This document shows, in pieces, positions 26,217 to 34,766 of a stretch of DNA of 64,000 bases. The stretch spans positions 310,001-374,000 of the forward strand of contig NZ_PEBD01000004.1 of the NCBI RefSeq assembly GCF_002735905.1, given 5' to 3'. Source of the DNA: Williamsia muralis. Lineage in GTDB: Bacteria > Actinomycetota > Actinomycetes > Mycobacteriales > Mycobacteriaceae. Every line of letters starts with the position of its first letter. Position 1 is the first letter of the stretch. The position numbers were made by a program, and so were the translations under genes. Under the pieces are notes generated by a model. The model was not told where the DNA came from. It worked only from the letters and a program-made list of their open reading frames with translations, and searched no databases.

Positions 26217-26738
26217 GTGAAAGCGTCAAATCAGCCTGAGGTCGAGGTGTATCGATTGTGGGACTGGTCCGGCCTGATCGGCTTGTGTGCCGGTGTGGTG
26301 GCGGCCGGCGCATGGTTCGTCACCGACAACGGGCACCAACGTGCTCCAGTGCAGGCCCCAGGCCAGTACCAGTCGGTGGACACACCCGACGTGATCTGGT
26401 GGCTGCCTTACATCTTCGGGGCCACGTTCGGGCTGGCGGGATTGGCGGTGCAAAGTCTTCTCGAGCGGACGAATACGCTGGTGACCCCCCGAGTACGCGA
26501 TGGTCTGCTCATCGCGGGGTGTATGGCCGGAGGCGCTGGGGCCGCGGGTGCGGTCTGGCTCATTCCCCAGCAGTTGGTGTTCCAGGACACCGCGGGCCAT
26601 GGCACAACCATGTCGCGGAGCGTGGTCTTCGTCGCGCTGCCGGTGCTCGGATTGCTCGTCGGCACGGCCTTGGCCGCGCGTCGGCATCGCACCGCATCCA
26701 CGACGTCGCTGACAAAAACGCCGTCGATGGCCCACTGA
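26217..26738 (+). CDS. Four-helix membrane protein, function unknown
   Basis: A 173-residue protein from GTG 26217 with four predicted membrane helices: LIGLCAGVVAAGAWFV, WWLPYIFGATFGLAGLAV, LLIAGCMAGGAGAAGAVWL and VVFVALPVLGLLVGTALAA. A Gln/Pro-rich loop (APVQAPGQYQSVDTP) lies between helices one and two. The C-terminus is Ser/Thr/Arg-rich and presumably cytoplasmic. No family was recognised. It ends 16 bp from the convergent AAA ATPase gene. Confidence 0.65.
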   Translation: MKASNQPEVEVYRLWDWSGLIGLCAGVVAAGAWFVTDNGHQRAPVQAPGQYQSVDTPDVIWWLPYIFGATFGLAGLAVQSLLERTNTLVTPRVRDGLLIAGCMAGGAGAAGAVWLIPQQLVFQDTAGHGTTMSRSVVFVALPVLGLLVGTALAARRHRTASTTSLTKTPSMAH

Positions 26739-26754
26739 GAGTCGTAAGAGAGCT

Positions 26755-28995
26755 TCAGGCTCCACGCTTTTCGGCGTACTGACGCAGGTTCTCCACCTGG
26801 GCCGGATCGAGGGACGGCCGAACCTTGTCCTGCGCCACCCCGACGTCCTCGGCGGTGACGATGGCCGCGTCGATGTTCCGCCGCATCGCGGCCAGAGCAG
26901 CCTCTCGGAGCAGTGCGGCACAGTCGGCGGCCGAGTATCCGTCCAGCTCCGCGGCCAGCTCGTCGAGATCGATGTCCTCTGCAAGTGGCACCGACTTGCT
27001 CGACGTCCGCAGGATCGCGGCGCGGGCATCGGCGTCGGGCGGCGGCACGAACACGAGTCGCTCCAGACGGCCGGGACGCAGCAGCGCTGGATCGATGAGA
27101 TCGGGACGGTTGGTCGCGCCGAGAACCACCACATCCCGTAGCGGCTCGACCCCGTCGAGTTCGGTGAGCAGCGCCGCGACCACCCGATCGCCGACGCCTG
27201 AGTCCGACGACTGACCGCGGCGTGGGGCCAGGGCGTCGATCTCGTCCAGGAAGATGAGCGATGGCGCCGATTCGCGTGCCCGGTCGAACAGGTCGCGGAC
27301 TGCCTTCTCCGATGACCCGACCCATTTGTCCATCAGCTCAGCACCTTTGACGCTGTGCACGCTCAGCTGTCCGGACGCGGCGAGTGCGCGCACCACAAAG
27401 GTCTTGCCGCATCCGGGGGGACCGTAGAGCAGCACGCCGCGGGGTGGGTCGACGCCGAGGCGGGTGAAGGTGTCCGGGTGCTGTAGCGGCCAGAGCACGG
27501 CCTCGGTGAGAGCCTGTTTGGTCTCCACCATGTCGCCGACCTCGTCGAGCGTCAGGCTGCCGACCGCGACCTCGGGCGATGCCGACCTGGACACCGGCCG
27601 GATCACCTCCAGTGCGCCCAGCAGATCGGCCTCGACGAGCGTAGGTGGCTCGCCGTCGCGGGCGCTGCGGGCAGCTGCCCGCAGGGCGGCCTCGCGGGTG
27701 AGGGCGGCGAGGTCGGCGGCGACGAAACCGGGTGTGCGAGCGCTGATCGCGCCGAGGTCGATGGTTCCGGTGGGCACGGAATCCAGGAGCGCGCCGAGGA
27801 GACCTCGCCGGATCTTGTTGTCGGGCAATCCGATCGACAGCTCGCGGTCGCAGAGGTCGGGATCGCGGAGCCGTTGGTCGAGGTTTTCGGGCGCCGAACT
27901 GGTGCAGATCAGGGCGACCCGGTCGGCGGTGATCGCCGTGCGCAGGGCGTCGAGGATGAGCGCCGAGACGGGGTCTGCCTCGGCGGGAAGCAGCGCCTCG
28001 ACATCGCTGATGAGCAACACCGCGCCCGTGCCGGACGCTGCCGACACCAGTTGACCGACCGCATCTTTGACAGCAGTGAGCCGGCCGGATGCCTCGAGCG
28101 CGCCGGTGACCGGGCCGTCGATGTAGACGAGGGCTCGCCCGGCGCACACGGCCCGGGCGACGGTTGCCTTGCCCACCCCGGGTGGGCCGGTGAGCACCAC
28201 ACCGAGTCGAGCTTGCGCGCCGAGGGCGGTGAGCAGTTCCGGGTTGTCGAGGGCGAGGCCGAGCCATTCGGTCAGCTTGTCCACCTGTGCGTCGACGCCG
28301 ACGAGTTCGTCGACGGTCCGAGCCGGAGGAGCAGTGTTGACGGTCGCCTTGGCCGGTGTGTGCCGGGTGGATGCACTGGTGGCCGCCTCGGCGGTCGTAG
28401 GCGGTCCGGCGCTCTTGTCAGCCCACAGCACCGCGGTGTTCGGTTGCACGCTCACCGGGCCGGATGGGTCGGCGTCCACCACGGTCAGCAGTTCGTTGGT
28501 CCAGGTGATGCCCACCGACCTGGCGAGCGAACGAGTGGCGTCGGACGTCGCGAAATCGGGACCGAGGTCGCGCGGCAAGAGCGACACCACATCTCCGGCC
28601 GACACCACCTTTCCGAGGAGTGCGCGCCGCAGGGTGGTCTCGTCCACCGAATCGGCGGTCAGCATCGAACCGCGCACCATGACGCGGGTAGCGCCGTGGA
28701 CCACCACGGGGGACAACACCACCGGGGCGTCGGACTTCAGGCCCGCGTTGGACAGCGTCAACTCATCGAGTAGCGCGATGCCGGTGGGTGCGGACGCATC
28801 GGTGGCTGCGATCACCGCACCGGTGGTACGCGAGCCGATCACGGCCACCCCATCCCACTCGCGCAGCGCCAAGGCGGCCAGGACCTCCGGATGCACCCTG
28901 ACGATGCCGCGGCGCGCCTCGGCCGCCGAGAGGTTGAGCCGGGCGGTCAGCGTCAGTTGCGGAGACGCGGCAGATGCGGCAGATGCGGGAGTCAC
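26755..28995 (-). CDS. CDC48/VCP-like tandem AAA ATPase (Rv0435c-like)
   Basis: A 746-residue protein with a CDC48-type N-domain (residues 1-~190: GIVRVHPEVLAALALREWDGVAVIG, ARSVGITWT) and two AAA modules. D1 has Walker A GPPGVGKAT, where Ala replaces the usual Thr after Lys, and the Walker B line VLLISDVEALL lacks the catalytic Glu, so D1 may not hydrolyse ATP. D2 is intact: GPPGCGKTF, LIFLDEIDAL, and the sensor/arginine region ATNRPDLIDPALLRPGRLERL. It likely unfolds or remodels protein substrates. Its place upstream of pssA mirrors M. tuberculosis. An N-terminal start at 28995 leaves a hydrophilic lead and is uncertain by a few codons. Confidence 0.92.
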   Translation of the reverse strand: MTPASAASAASPQLTLTARLNLSAAEARRGIVRVHPEVLAALALREWDGVAVIGSRTTGAVIAATDASAPTGIALLDELTLSNAGLKSDAPVVLSPVVVHGATRVMVRGSMLTADSVDETTLRRALLGKVVSAGDVVSLLPRDLGPDFATSDATRSLARSVGITWTNELLTVVDADPSGPVSVQPNTAVLWADKSAGPPTTAEAATSASTRHTPAKATVNTAPPARTVDELVGVDAQVDKLTEWLGLALDNPELLTALGAQARLGVVLTGPPGVGKATVARAVCAGRALVYIDGPVTGALEASGRLTAVKDAVGQLVSAASGTGAVLLISDVEALLPAEADPVSALILDALRTAITADRVALICTSSAPENLDQRLRDPDLCDRELSIGLPDNKIRRGLLGALLDSVPTGTIDLGAISARTPGFVAADLAALTREAALRAAARSARDGEPPTLVEADLLGALEVIRPVSRSASPEVAVGSLTLDEVGDMVETKQALTEAVLWPLQHPDTFTRLGVDPPRGVLLYGPPGCGKTFVVRALAASGQLSVHSVKGAELMDKWVGSSEKAVRDLFDRARESAPSLIFLDEIDALAPRRGQSSDSGVGDRVVAALLTELDGVEPLRDVVVLGATNRPDLIDPALLRPGRLERLVFVPPPDADARAAILRTSSKSVPLAEDIDLDELAAELDGYSAADCAALLREAALAAMRRNIDAAIVTAEDVGVAQDKVRPSLDPAQVENLRQYAEKRGA

Positions 28996-29047
28996 AGGCC
29001 AAAACTACCGTCTGCGCCGATCGGCGCGGGCTGGTGCTCGCTACCCG

Positions 29048-30019
29048 TTACTGGTCGCCGGGGCGTCGCAGGCCCAGACGGGCCGACGATTTGGTGGGCC
29101 TGCCGCGCCGCACTTGCCGGATGGCGCGTCGTTCGGCCCGGCGTTCCCGGGGGTGGAAGTCCCAGGTCTCCGGTCGGCTGGCCACCCATCGCTTGGTGCG
29201 CCAGGCAAACGGGATGTGCAGCAGGTAGAGACCGATCGCCACCACCATGAGCAGATACGGGTAGGTCAGCAGCGCGGCGGCGAACAGGGCCACACCGATG
29301 AGTACCAGCACCAACGCATTCGGCGGCACCGCGTACGACTTGAGTGATGCGGTCGGCAGGCGACTGACGGCCAGCAGCGCAGTGATGGTCATCCATGTGC
29401 CGACGGTTGCCTCCGAGGTCCACCAGCCCATTCCGAATTGCTCCTCGAGGGCGATGGGAAGCATCGCGATGAGAGCGGCGGCGGGGGCGGGCACACCCAC
29501 GAAGAAGTCCTTGGTGTACTGCGGCGTGTCGTCTTCGTCGATCAGGGTGTTGAACCGCGCCAACCTCAAAACGATTGCGCAGCAATAGATCAGCGACAGA
29601 AGCCATCCCACGTCGTTGCCCTCGAGCAGGAGGACGTAGAGGGTCAGCGCGGGGGCCACCCCGAAGTTGATGGCGTCGGCGAGAGAATCCAGTTCGGCGC
29701 CGATGCGCGTGGTCGCCCCCAGCAGGCGGGCCACCCGGCCGTCGAGGCCGTCGAGCAATGCCGCAGCTGCGATCATCGCAACGCACAGGTGGATTCGGCC
29801 ATCGAGAGCGAACTTGGTGGCCGACAGGCCGGCGCAGATGGCAAGGACGGTGAGCGCCGACGGAACGAGGAGCTTGCCGGTGTTCAGCGTTCCGGCGCGG
29901 CTCGGACGGCGGCGCCGCCGGGAACTCCCCGCCGGAACCACCCTGCTGCCGGACCGGCGAACCGGGTCCTTGCGGACGGGTTCCTTTCGGCCAGGTTCCT
30001 TGCGGACGGACTCCTTCAT
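29048..30019 (-). CDS. pssA: CDP-diacylglycerol-serine O-phosphatidyltransferase
   Basis: A 323-residue membrane enzyme with the CDP-alcohol phosphotransferase motif DGLDGRVARLLGATTRIGAELDSLAD (D-G-x2-A-R-x8-G-x3-D-x3-D pattern) and about seven helices. It makes phosphatidylserine from CDP-diacylglycerol and serine, the step before psd. The first ~40 residues are a Lys/Arg-rich lead containing tandem KEP/KDP units (RKEPGRKEPVRKDPVRR). ATGA overlap with the psd stop shows cotranscription. The C-terminus is again basic (RRAERRAIRQVRRGRPTK). Matches Rv0436c. Confidence 0.94.
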   Translation of the reverse strand: MKESVRKEPGRKEPVRKDPVRRSGSRVVPAGSSRRRRRPSRAGTLNTGKLLVPSALTVLAICAGLSATKFALDGRIHLCVAMIAAAALLDGLDGRVARLLGATTRIGAELDSLADAINFGVAPALTLYVLLLEGNDVGWLLSLIYCCAIVLRLARFNTLIDEDDTPQYTKDFFVGVPAPAAALIAMLPIALEEQFGMGWWTSEATVGTWMTITALLAVSRLPTASLKSYAVPPNALVLVLIGVALFAAALLTYPYLLMVVAIGLYLLHIPFAWRTKRWVASRPETWDFHPRERRAERRAIRQVRRGRPTKSSARLGLRRPGDQ

Positions 30020-30729
30020 CCCAGCTGCGCCAACACGGTCTCCGCGCCGACGGCGCGTTGGCCGACGGCGACGAGCGGGCGGGTGCCCTCGGGCAGGTAG
30101 ACGTCGACACGTGACCCGAACCGGATCAAGCCATAGGTGTCGCCGAGCGTCACCGGGTCGCCGGGACTGGCCTCACACACGATGCGCCTGGCGATGAGAC
30201 CGGCGATCTGCACCACCACCAACTCGGTGCCGTCGGCGGTCCGGATCAGCATGGAGTTGCGCTCGTTCTCCGCGCTTGCATCGGGGAGGTCGGCGCTGAC
30301 GAACTTGCCCGGCCGGTATTCGACCGACTCGACCGTGCCGGCGATCGGGATCCGTTGCACGTGTACGTCGAAGATCGAGAGGAAGGTCGACACGCGTGGT
30401 CGGGGAGTGTCGCCCAGCCCGAGCTCGTGCGGCGGCGCGGCATGGTCCACCAACGCGACCTGCCCGTCCGCCGGTGCGACCACGACTCCGGCAGCGTTCG
30501 GAGGCACCCGGCTCGGGTGACGGAAGAACGCGGCGGTGGCGAGTGTGGCTGCGGTAGCCGGTGTCCGGATCCAGCCGTGGCGTCGGCCGGCGAGGGCCAC
30601 GGCGGCGCCCGCCGCCACGAACGGCACACCGGCCCGATGGATCGGCGGCACGGTTTCCCGCACGAGGTCGGCAAAATGTGCCAGGCGGGTCACACTCTCG
30701 GGTTCAGTAGGTCTGGGTCGTCTGGCCAT
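30016..30729 (-). CDS. psd: Phosphatidylserine decarboxylase proenzyme
   Basis: A 237-residue protein from ATG 30729 (another in-frame ATG at 30738 is possible). It is the short, soluble-like form: SIFDVHVQRIPIAGTVESVEYRPGKF, then the self-cleavage site in GLIRFGSRVDVYLP, where the Gly-Ser bond is cut and Ser becomes the pyruvoyl group. It decarboxylates phosphatidylserine to phosphatidylethanolamine. An N-terminal helix (AGVPFVAAGAAVALAG) anchors it. It is upstream of pssA, as Rv0437c. The product links to the ethanolamine genes only by headgroup, with no evidence of coregulation. Confidence 0.94.
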   Translation of the reverse strand: MARRPRPTEPESVTRLAHFADLVRETVPPIHRAGVPFVAAGAAVALAGRRHGWIRTPATAATLATAAFFRHPSRVPPNAAGVVVAPADGQVALVDHAAPPHELGLGDTPRPRVSTFLSIFDVHVQRIPIAGTVESVEYRPGKFVSADLPDASAENERNSMLIRTADGTELVVVQIAGLIARRIVCEASPGDPVTLGDTYGLIRFGSRVDVYLPEGTRPLVAVGQRAVGAETVLAQLG

Positions 30730-30757
30730 GGCCGCCATTGTCGCAGGTGCTCATCGG

Positions 30758-31993
30758 TCAGCTGTCCTCCAGGATCAGCACTTCGACGTCGGCGCCGGTC
30801 TCGACCCTGTCGGTGTCCGCAGCGATGTCGAGCAACGCGTTTGCCGATGCCATGAACGCCAGGTGATGTGAACCCGGCGGCCCGATGGGCCGCACCGAGG
30901 CGACACCGTCGGCGATCGTGAGTTCACCCCTGCGGAACTGGCGCTTGCCTCTGGGGGAGGCGATCGGTTCGGTGACCGACGCGGTGATGGTGCGCCGTGA
31001 GGCGGGCAGGCCCATGGCTGCGCGCAGGGCCGGCCGGACGAACACTTCGAAGGACACCTGAGCGCTCACCGGATTGCCGGGCAAGGTGATGATCGGGACA
31101 GCCGTGCCCCCCGAACTCGTATAGGTGCCGCAACCCTGCGGCATGCCTGGCTGCATGGCCACCTTGGCGAACTCCACCCCGTGACCGACCAACGCATCCT
31201 TGACGACCTCGTAGGCGCCGGCGCTGACACCGCCGGAGGTGATGATGAGATCGACGGCGGTACCGTCCGCGCCGTCGACGTACTCGTCGAGTCGTGCCCG
31301 GAACTGGCCGACGTCATCGGGCACGAAGTGCACCTGTTCGGAGATCGCCCCGGCCTCGATGGCCGCGGCGGTCAGCATCGCGCCGTTGGACTCGTAGATC
31401 TGTCCGTACTCCAGCGGCGTGCCTGCGGGCACCAGCTCACTTCCGGTCGACAGGACCAGCACCCGCAGCGGCGCAAACACCGCGACCTCGGCGATCCCGA
31501 GCGCGGCCAGCAGGCCCAACTGCGGTGCGTGCAGAACGCGCCCGGACGAGAGGGCACGGGTCCCTGCACCGATATCGGAACCGGCGGCGCGGATGGCGGC
31601 TCCGGCTGGGACCGGTGCGTTGATCCTCACCTCGGAGACGCCGCCGTCGGTGAGCTCCACCTGGATCACCGCGTCCGCTCCGGCAGGCACGGGGGCTCCG
31701 GTCATGATGCGGTGGGCCGTGCCGGGAGACAGGGTGAGCTGATCGGTTCGCCCTGCCGGGATGTCTTCTGCGACAGGCAGGATGACGGGATCGGTCTCCG
31801 TCGCGTGCGCGATGTCCGAGGCGATGACGGCGTAACCGTCCATCGCCGAGTTGTCGAAGCCGGGCAGCGTGACCCCGGCGACGACATCGTCGGCGAGCAC
31901 CCTGCCGAGGGCGGCTGCGGCAGGCACGGTGACAGGCCGGGGCTCGGCGAACAAGGATGCGACGACGGCCCGGTGTTCTTCGACTGTGCGCAT
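30758..31993 (-). CDS. moeA: Molybdopterin molybdotransferase MoeA
   Basis: A 411-residue protein from ATG 31993. Motifs: TLPGFDNSAMDGYAV at the N-terminus, GTAHRIMTGAPVPAGADAVI, then the MoCF-fold VLVLSTGSEL, YESNGAMLTAAA, DLIITSGGVSAGAYEVVKD, FAKVAMQPGMPQGCG and LPGNPVSAQVSFEVFVRP. It inserts molybdate into adenylated molybdopterin. Its start overlaps the M20 peptidase stop by one base (TGATG). It corresponds to Rv0438c (moeA2). Confidence 0.94.
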   Translation of the reverse strand: MRTVEEHRAVVASLFAEPRPVTVPAAAALGRVLADDVVAGVTLPGFDNSAMDGYAVIASDIAHATETDPVILPVAEDIPAGRTDQLTLSPGTAHRIMTGAPVPAGADAVIQVELTDGGVSEVRINAPVPAGAAIRAAGSDIGAGTRALSSGRVLHAPQLGLLAALGIAEVAVFAPLRVLVLSTGSELVPAGTPLEYGQIYESNGAMLTAAAIEAGAISEQVHFVPDDVGQFRARLDEYVDGADGTAVDLIITSGGVSAGAYEVVKDALVGHGVEFAKVAMQPGMPQGCGTYTSSGGTAVPIITLPGNPVSAQVSFEVFVRPALRAAMGLPASRRTITASVTEPIASPRGKRQFRRGELTIADGVASVRPIGPPGSHHLAFMASANALLDIAADTDRVETGADVEVLILEDS

Positions 31994-33366
31994 CAGGCGT
32001 CCACCGTGTATGTGGCGAGGAACAGGGCAAGGGACAGTGCGGTTTTCGAGATCTCGTCCGGATCCACACTCTCGTTGGGTGCATGGATCCGGCAGTTCGG
32101 TTCCTCGACGCCGAGTAGTGCAATCTCGGCTCTGGGGCAGATCTCCGAGAGCACCGTGCACAGGGGTATCGATCCACCCTGACCGGAATGGACCACCTCG
32201 GCCCGGTATGCCTTGCTCATCGCCTCGGTGAGCGCCTTGTATCCAGGGCCCGAGGTGTCGGCAGCGAACGGTGCCCCGGTCATCACGGTGTCGACCTGCA
32301 CCTTGGCGTGCCACGGAATGTGCTTGTGCAGATGACCTTCCAGTGCCAACGCGGCCACACCGGGATTCACGCCGGGTGGCACACGCAGGTTGAGCATCGC
32401 CGAGGCGCGTGGATTGATGGCGGCCACGCAGTCGTCGGTGTTCGGTGCGTCCAATCCGATCACCGTCACCGCCGGCCGCGCCCACACCATCTCGGCAGGG
32501 GTGCCCGAGCCGAGGATGTCCACACCGTCGAGCGTTGTGGAGTCGGAGCGGAACTGCAGGGGATCGTAGGTTGCGCCGGGCCAGGATTGACTGGCGGGCA
32601 GCCCGTCGATCGTGGTGTTGCCGTCCGCATCTCGCAGGGTCGCCAGCCCGGCGATGAGTGCGGCAAGCGCGTCGGGGGCCGCGCCGCCGAACTGTCCCGC
32701 ATGCACTTCCGATGCGAGGGTCTCGACCGAGACCTTCACGCCCGCGACCCCGCGCAGGCTGGTGGTGAGCGTGGGTACACCCGGGGCCACGTTTCCGGTG
32801 TCGCAGATCAGGATCATGTCCGCATCGAAGAGGTCTGACTGCATGCGGGCGAGTTGATCCAGACCGTCGCCGCCGGCTTCTTCCGAGCCCTCGATCACCA
32901 CTCGAATTCCCAACGCCGGCAGCGCCGCAAATGAGCGCAGCGCGGTGAGGATGGCGACGACGTTGCCCTTGCAGTCCGCCGCACCTCGCCCGAACCAGCG
33001 ACCGTCGTGAGTGGTGAGTGCAAACGGCGGCGAGTTCCAGAGGTCTTCGGGGCCGGCCGGCTGCACGTCGTGGTGGGAGTACAGCAAGACGGTCGGCGAT
33101 CCTGGCGGGCCGGGGCGATGACCGATCACAGCCTGACTGCCGTCGACGGTGTCGTACACCTGCGTCTCGATCCCGGCGTCGGCGAAAGCGCCACGAACCC
33201 AGGCAGCGCTGGCCCGGCAGTCGTCCCGCTTGTCGGGGTCGATGTGCACAGACGGCAACGACACGAGGTCGGCGAGGTCGGAGTGAGCGCGCGACATAAG
33301 GCCGGTCACACGTTTGGACAGGGTCGAGTACTGCGTCGAGAGCTGGTCGGCCATGGTGCCAAGCAT
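31993..33366 (-). CDS. M20-family metallopeptidase (dipeptidase-like)
   Basis: A 457-residue protein. Metal-ligand motifs are visible: YSHHDVQPA with first His-x-Asp, GRGAADCKG with the bridging Asp, the EGSEEAGG pair with the catalytic Glu and ligand Glu, ILICDTGN and a later His in CRIHAPNESVD. This matches the CNDP/ArgE-like M20 group acting on dipeptides or acylated amino acids. The first ATG at 33366 is followed by a second at 33354 that is also plausible. It precedes moeA and is translationally coupled to it; a functional link is not evident. Confidence 0.9.
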   Translation of the reverse strand: MLGTMADQLSTQYSTLSKRVTGLMSRAHSDLADLVSLPSVHIDPDKRDDCRASAAWVRGAFADAGIETQVYDTVDGSQAVIGHRPGPPGSPTVLLYSHHDVQPAGPEDLWNSPPFALTTHDGRWFGRGAADCKGNVVAILTALRSFAALPALGIRVVIEGSEEAGGDGLDQLARMQSDLFDADMILICDTGNVAPGVPTLTTSLRGVAGVKVSVETLASEVHAGQFGGAAPDALAALIAGLATLRDADGNTTIDGLPASQSWPGATYDPLQFRSDSTTLDGVDILGSGTPAEMVWARPAVTVIGLDAPNTDDCVAAINPRASAMLNLRVPPGVNPGVAALALEGHLHKHIPWHAKVQVDTVMTGAPFAADTSGPGYKALTEAMSKAYRAEVVHSGQGGSIPLCTVLSEICPRAEIALLGVEEPNCRIHAPNESVDPDEISKTALSLALFLATYTVDA

Positions 33367-33491
33367 GCCGGAAGGACCACCACGACCGCCAGAAAAGTCG
33401 AGTTCGGCATGATCGGGCGGCGCTGTGAGAATTGTCGGACCTGTCGGCTCCCGCGTGCGATCGACCGTTGGCAGGACTAGGTTTCTCAGGT

Positions 33492-34280
33492 ATGGCCGAA
33501 GGGTTGCTGCTCGACATCGACGGGGTGCTCGTCACCTCGTGGAAAGCCCTGCCCGGTGCCGTCGAAGCCCTCGAGGAGATCGCCGATACCGGTCTGCCGC
33601 GAATGTTCCTGACCAACACCACATCCAAGTCGCGAGCGCAGATCGCCGACGCGCTCACCGCCGTGGGATTCAAGGTGCGTGATGACGAGATCGTCACTGC
33701 CGCCGTGCTGACGGCCGAGTATCTGCGCACCAAACACCCGGGCAAACGGGTGGTGGTGCTCAATGAGGGGGCGGTGACCGAGGACATGGCTGGGGTGGAT
33801 CTCGTCGACGACGACCCCGAGGTGGTGGTTTTCGGGGGCGCGGGCCCGTCCTTCACCCACGAGCTGATGTCGAGAGCCCTGGGCTGGATGATCGAAGGCG
33901 TACCGACCATCGCCATGCACCGGTCGCTCACGTGGTCGACCAGCAGCGGACCGAAGATCGACACCGGGGTGTACCTCGAAGGCCTTCAGAAGGCCACCGG
34001 CAAGAAGATCCGCGCGATCGGCAAGCCATCGCCGCTGGGCTTTCGTTCGGCCGTGGAGATGCTCGGCGTGGGTGATCCGGCCGGGGTGGTGATGGTGGGC
34101 GACGACATGTACAGCGATGTGCTGGGCGCCCAGAAGACCGCGATCACCGGCGTGTTGGTTCGGACTGGCAAGTTTCTGCCCGAACAGCTCGACGCCCTGG
34201 TCAAAGACGAGTTCGGGCAGGTCCCCGATCACGTCATCGACTCGATCGCGGACCTGCCCGCCCTGCTGAAGAAGCTGTAG
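33492..34280 (+). CDS. HAD-IIA phosphatase (LHPP/NagD-like)
   Basis: A 262-residue protein from ATG 33492. HAD motif I is LLLDIDGVLVTSWKALPGAVE, where one nucleophile Asp is followed by a second Asp two residues later; motif II FLTNTTSKS; motif III in KPSPLGF; motif IV GDDMYSDVLGAQK. A C2-type cap lies between. HAD-IIA enzymes dephosphorylate small phosphoesters such as phosphohistidine or p-nitrophenyl phosphate. An upstream in-frame GTG at 33432 exists but adds 20 atypical residues. Ends 4 bp before the convergent SRPBCC gene. Confidence 0.89.
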   Translation: MAEGLLLDIDGVLVTSWKALPGAVEALEEIADTGLPRMFLTNTTSKSRAQIADALTAVGFKVRDDEIVTAAVLTAEYLRTKHPGKRVVVLNEGAVTEDMAGVDLVDDDPEVVVFGGAGPSFTHELMSRALGWMIEGVPTIAMHRSLTWSTSSGPKIDTGVYLEGLQKATGKKIRAIGKPSPLGFRSAVEMLGVGDPAGVVMVGDDMYSDVLGAQKTAITGVLVRTGKFLPEQLDALVKDEFGQVPDHVIDSIADLPALLKKL

Positions 34281-34284
34281 TGCG

Positions 34285-34740
34285 TTAGCGCACCGACGCC
34301 TTGATCTTGCCCAGCGTCTGCTGCATCCCGTCGGTGAGTTCGGCGTCGAACGACTTCTCGCCGCCGAATGCCAAGTTGATCAGCGTCGACGACACCTTGG
34401 TGGTGCCGTTGGGTGCCTCACGACGTTCGGTGAGTTCCACGCCGTCCTCGGTGGGGGTGATGGTGAAGCTCCACACGCTGTTGTTCTCGTTGATCTTGTA
34501 TGCGATCTCTTTGTTCGGTTCGAACCGGACCACCTTTGCGGTGGTCGGCCAAACCAGCAGACCGCGTTTGTTCACGTTGACAGTCTTGGTGCCGAGAGTG
34601 ACGGGGCCGCCCCCGCGGACCACGACCTTGCGGCATTGCGGACTCCACTCGCCCATCCGCTTCAGGTCGGACACCACTTTCCACACCTGTTCAGGTGTGG
34701 CCTTGATGTGAGTGGACGCTTCGAGCAGTGGGGCAGCCAT
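34285..34740 (-). CDS. SRPBCC/polyketide-cyclase-like lipid-binding protein
   Basis: A 151-residue protein from ATG 34740 with CAGGAG at a good distance. The fold begins LEASTHIKATPEQVWKVVSDLKRMGEWSPQCRK, the typical START/Bet v1-like N-terminus, followed by a beta-rich core (AKVVRFEPNKEIAYKINENNSVWSFTIT) and a C-terminal long helix (FDAELTDGMQQTLGKIKASV). These proteins bind hydrophobic ligands; here the neighbouring acyl-CoA dehydrogenases suggest a lipid substrate. It follows the dehydrogenase gene closely, likely same transcript. Confidence 0.85.
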   Translation of the reverse strand: MAAPLLEASTHIKATPEQVWKVVSDLKRMGEWSPQCRKVVVRGGGPVTLGTKTVNVNKRGLLVWPTTAKVVRFEPNKEIAYKINENNSVWSFTITPTEDGVELTERREAPNGTTKVSSTLINLAFGGEKSFDAELTDGMQQTLGKIKASVR

Positions 34741-34766
34741 GGAACTCCTGTCAATGAACGTTGTCA

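Noticed and set aside
31994-33964. Possible very long moeA-containing protein reaching upstream through the peptidase gene
   Set aside because: The moeA family N-terminus starts at 31993, overlapping the peptidase stop; the upstream part is a shadow of the peptidase gene and the divergent spacer.
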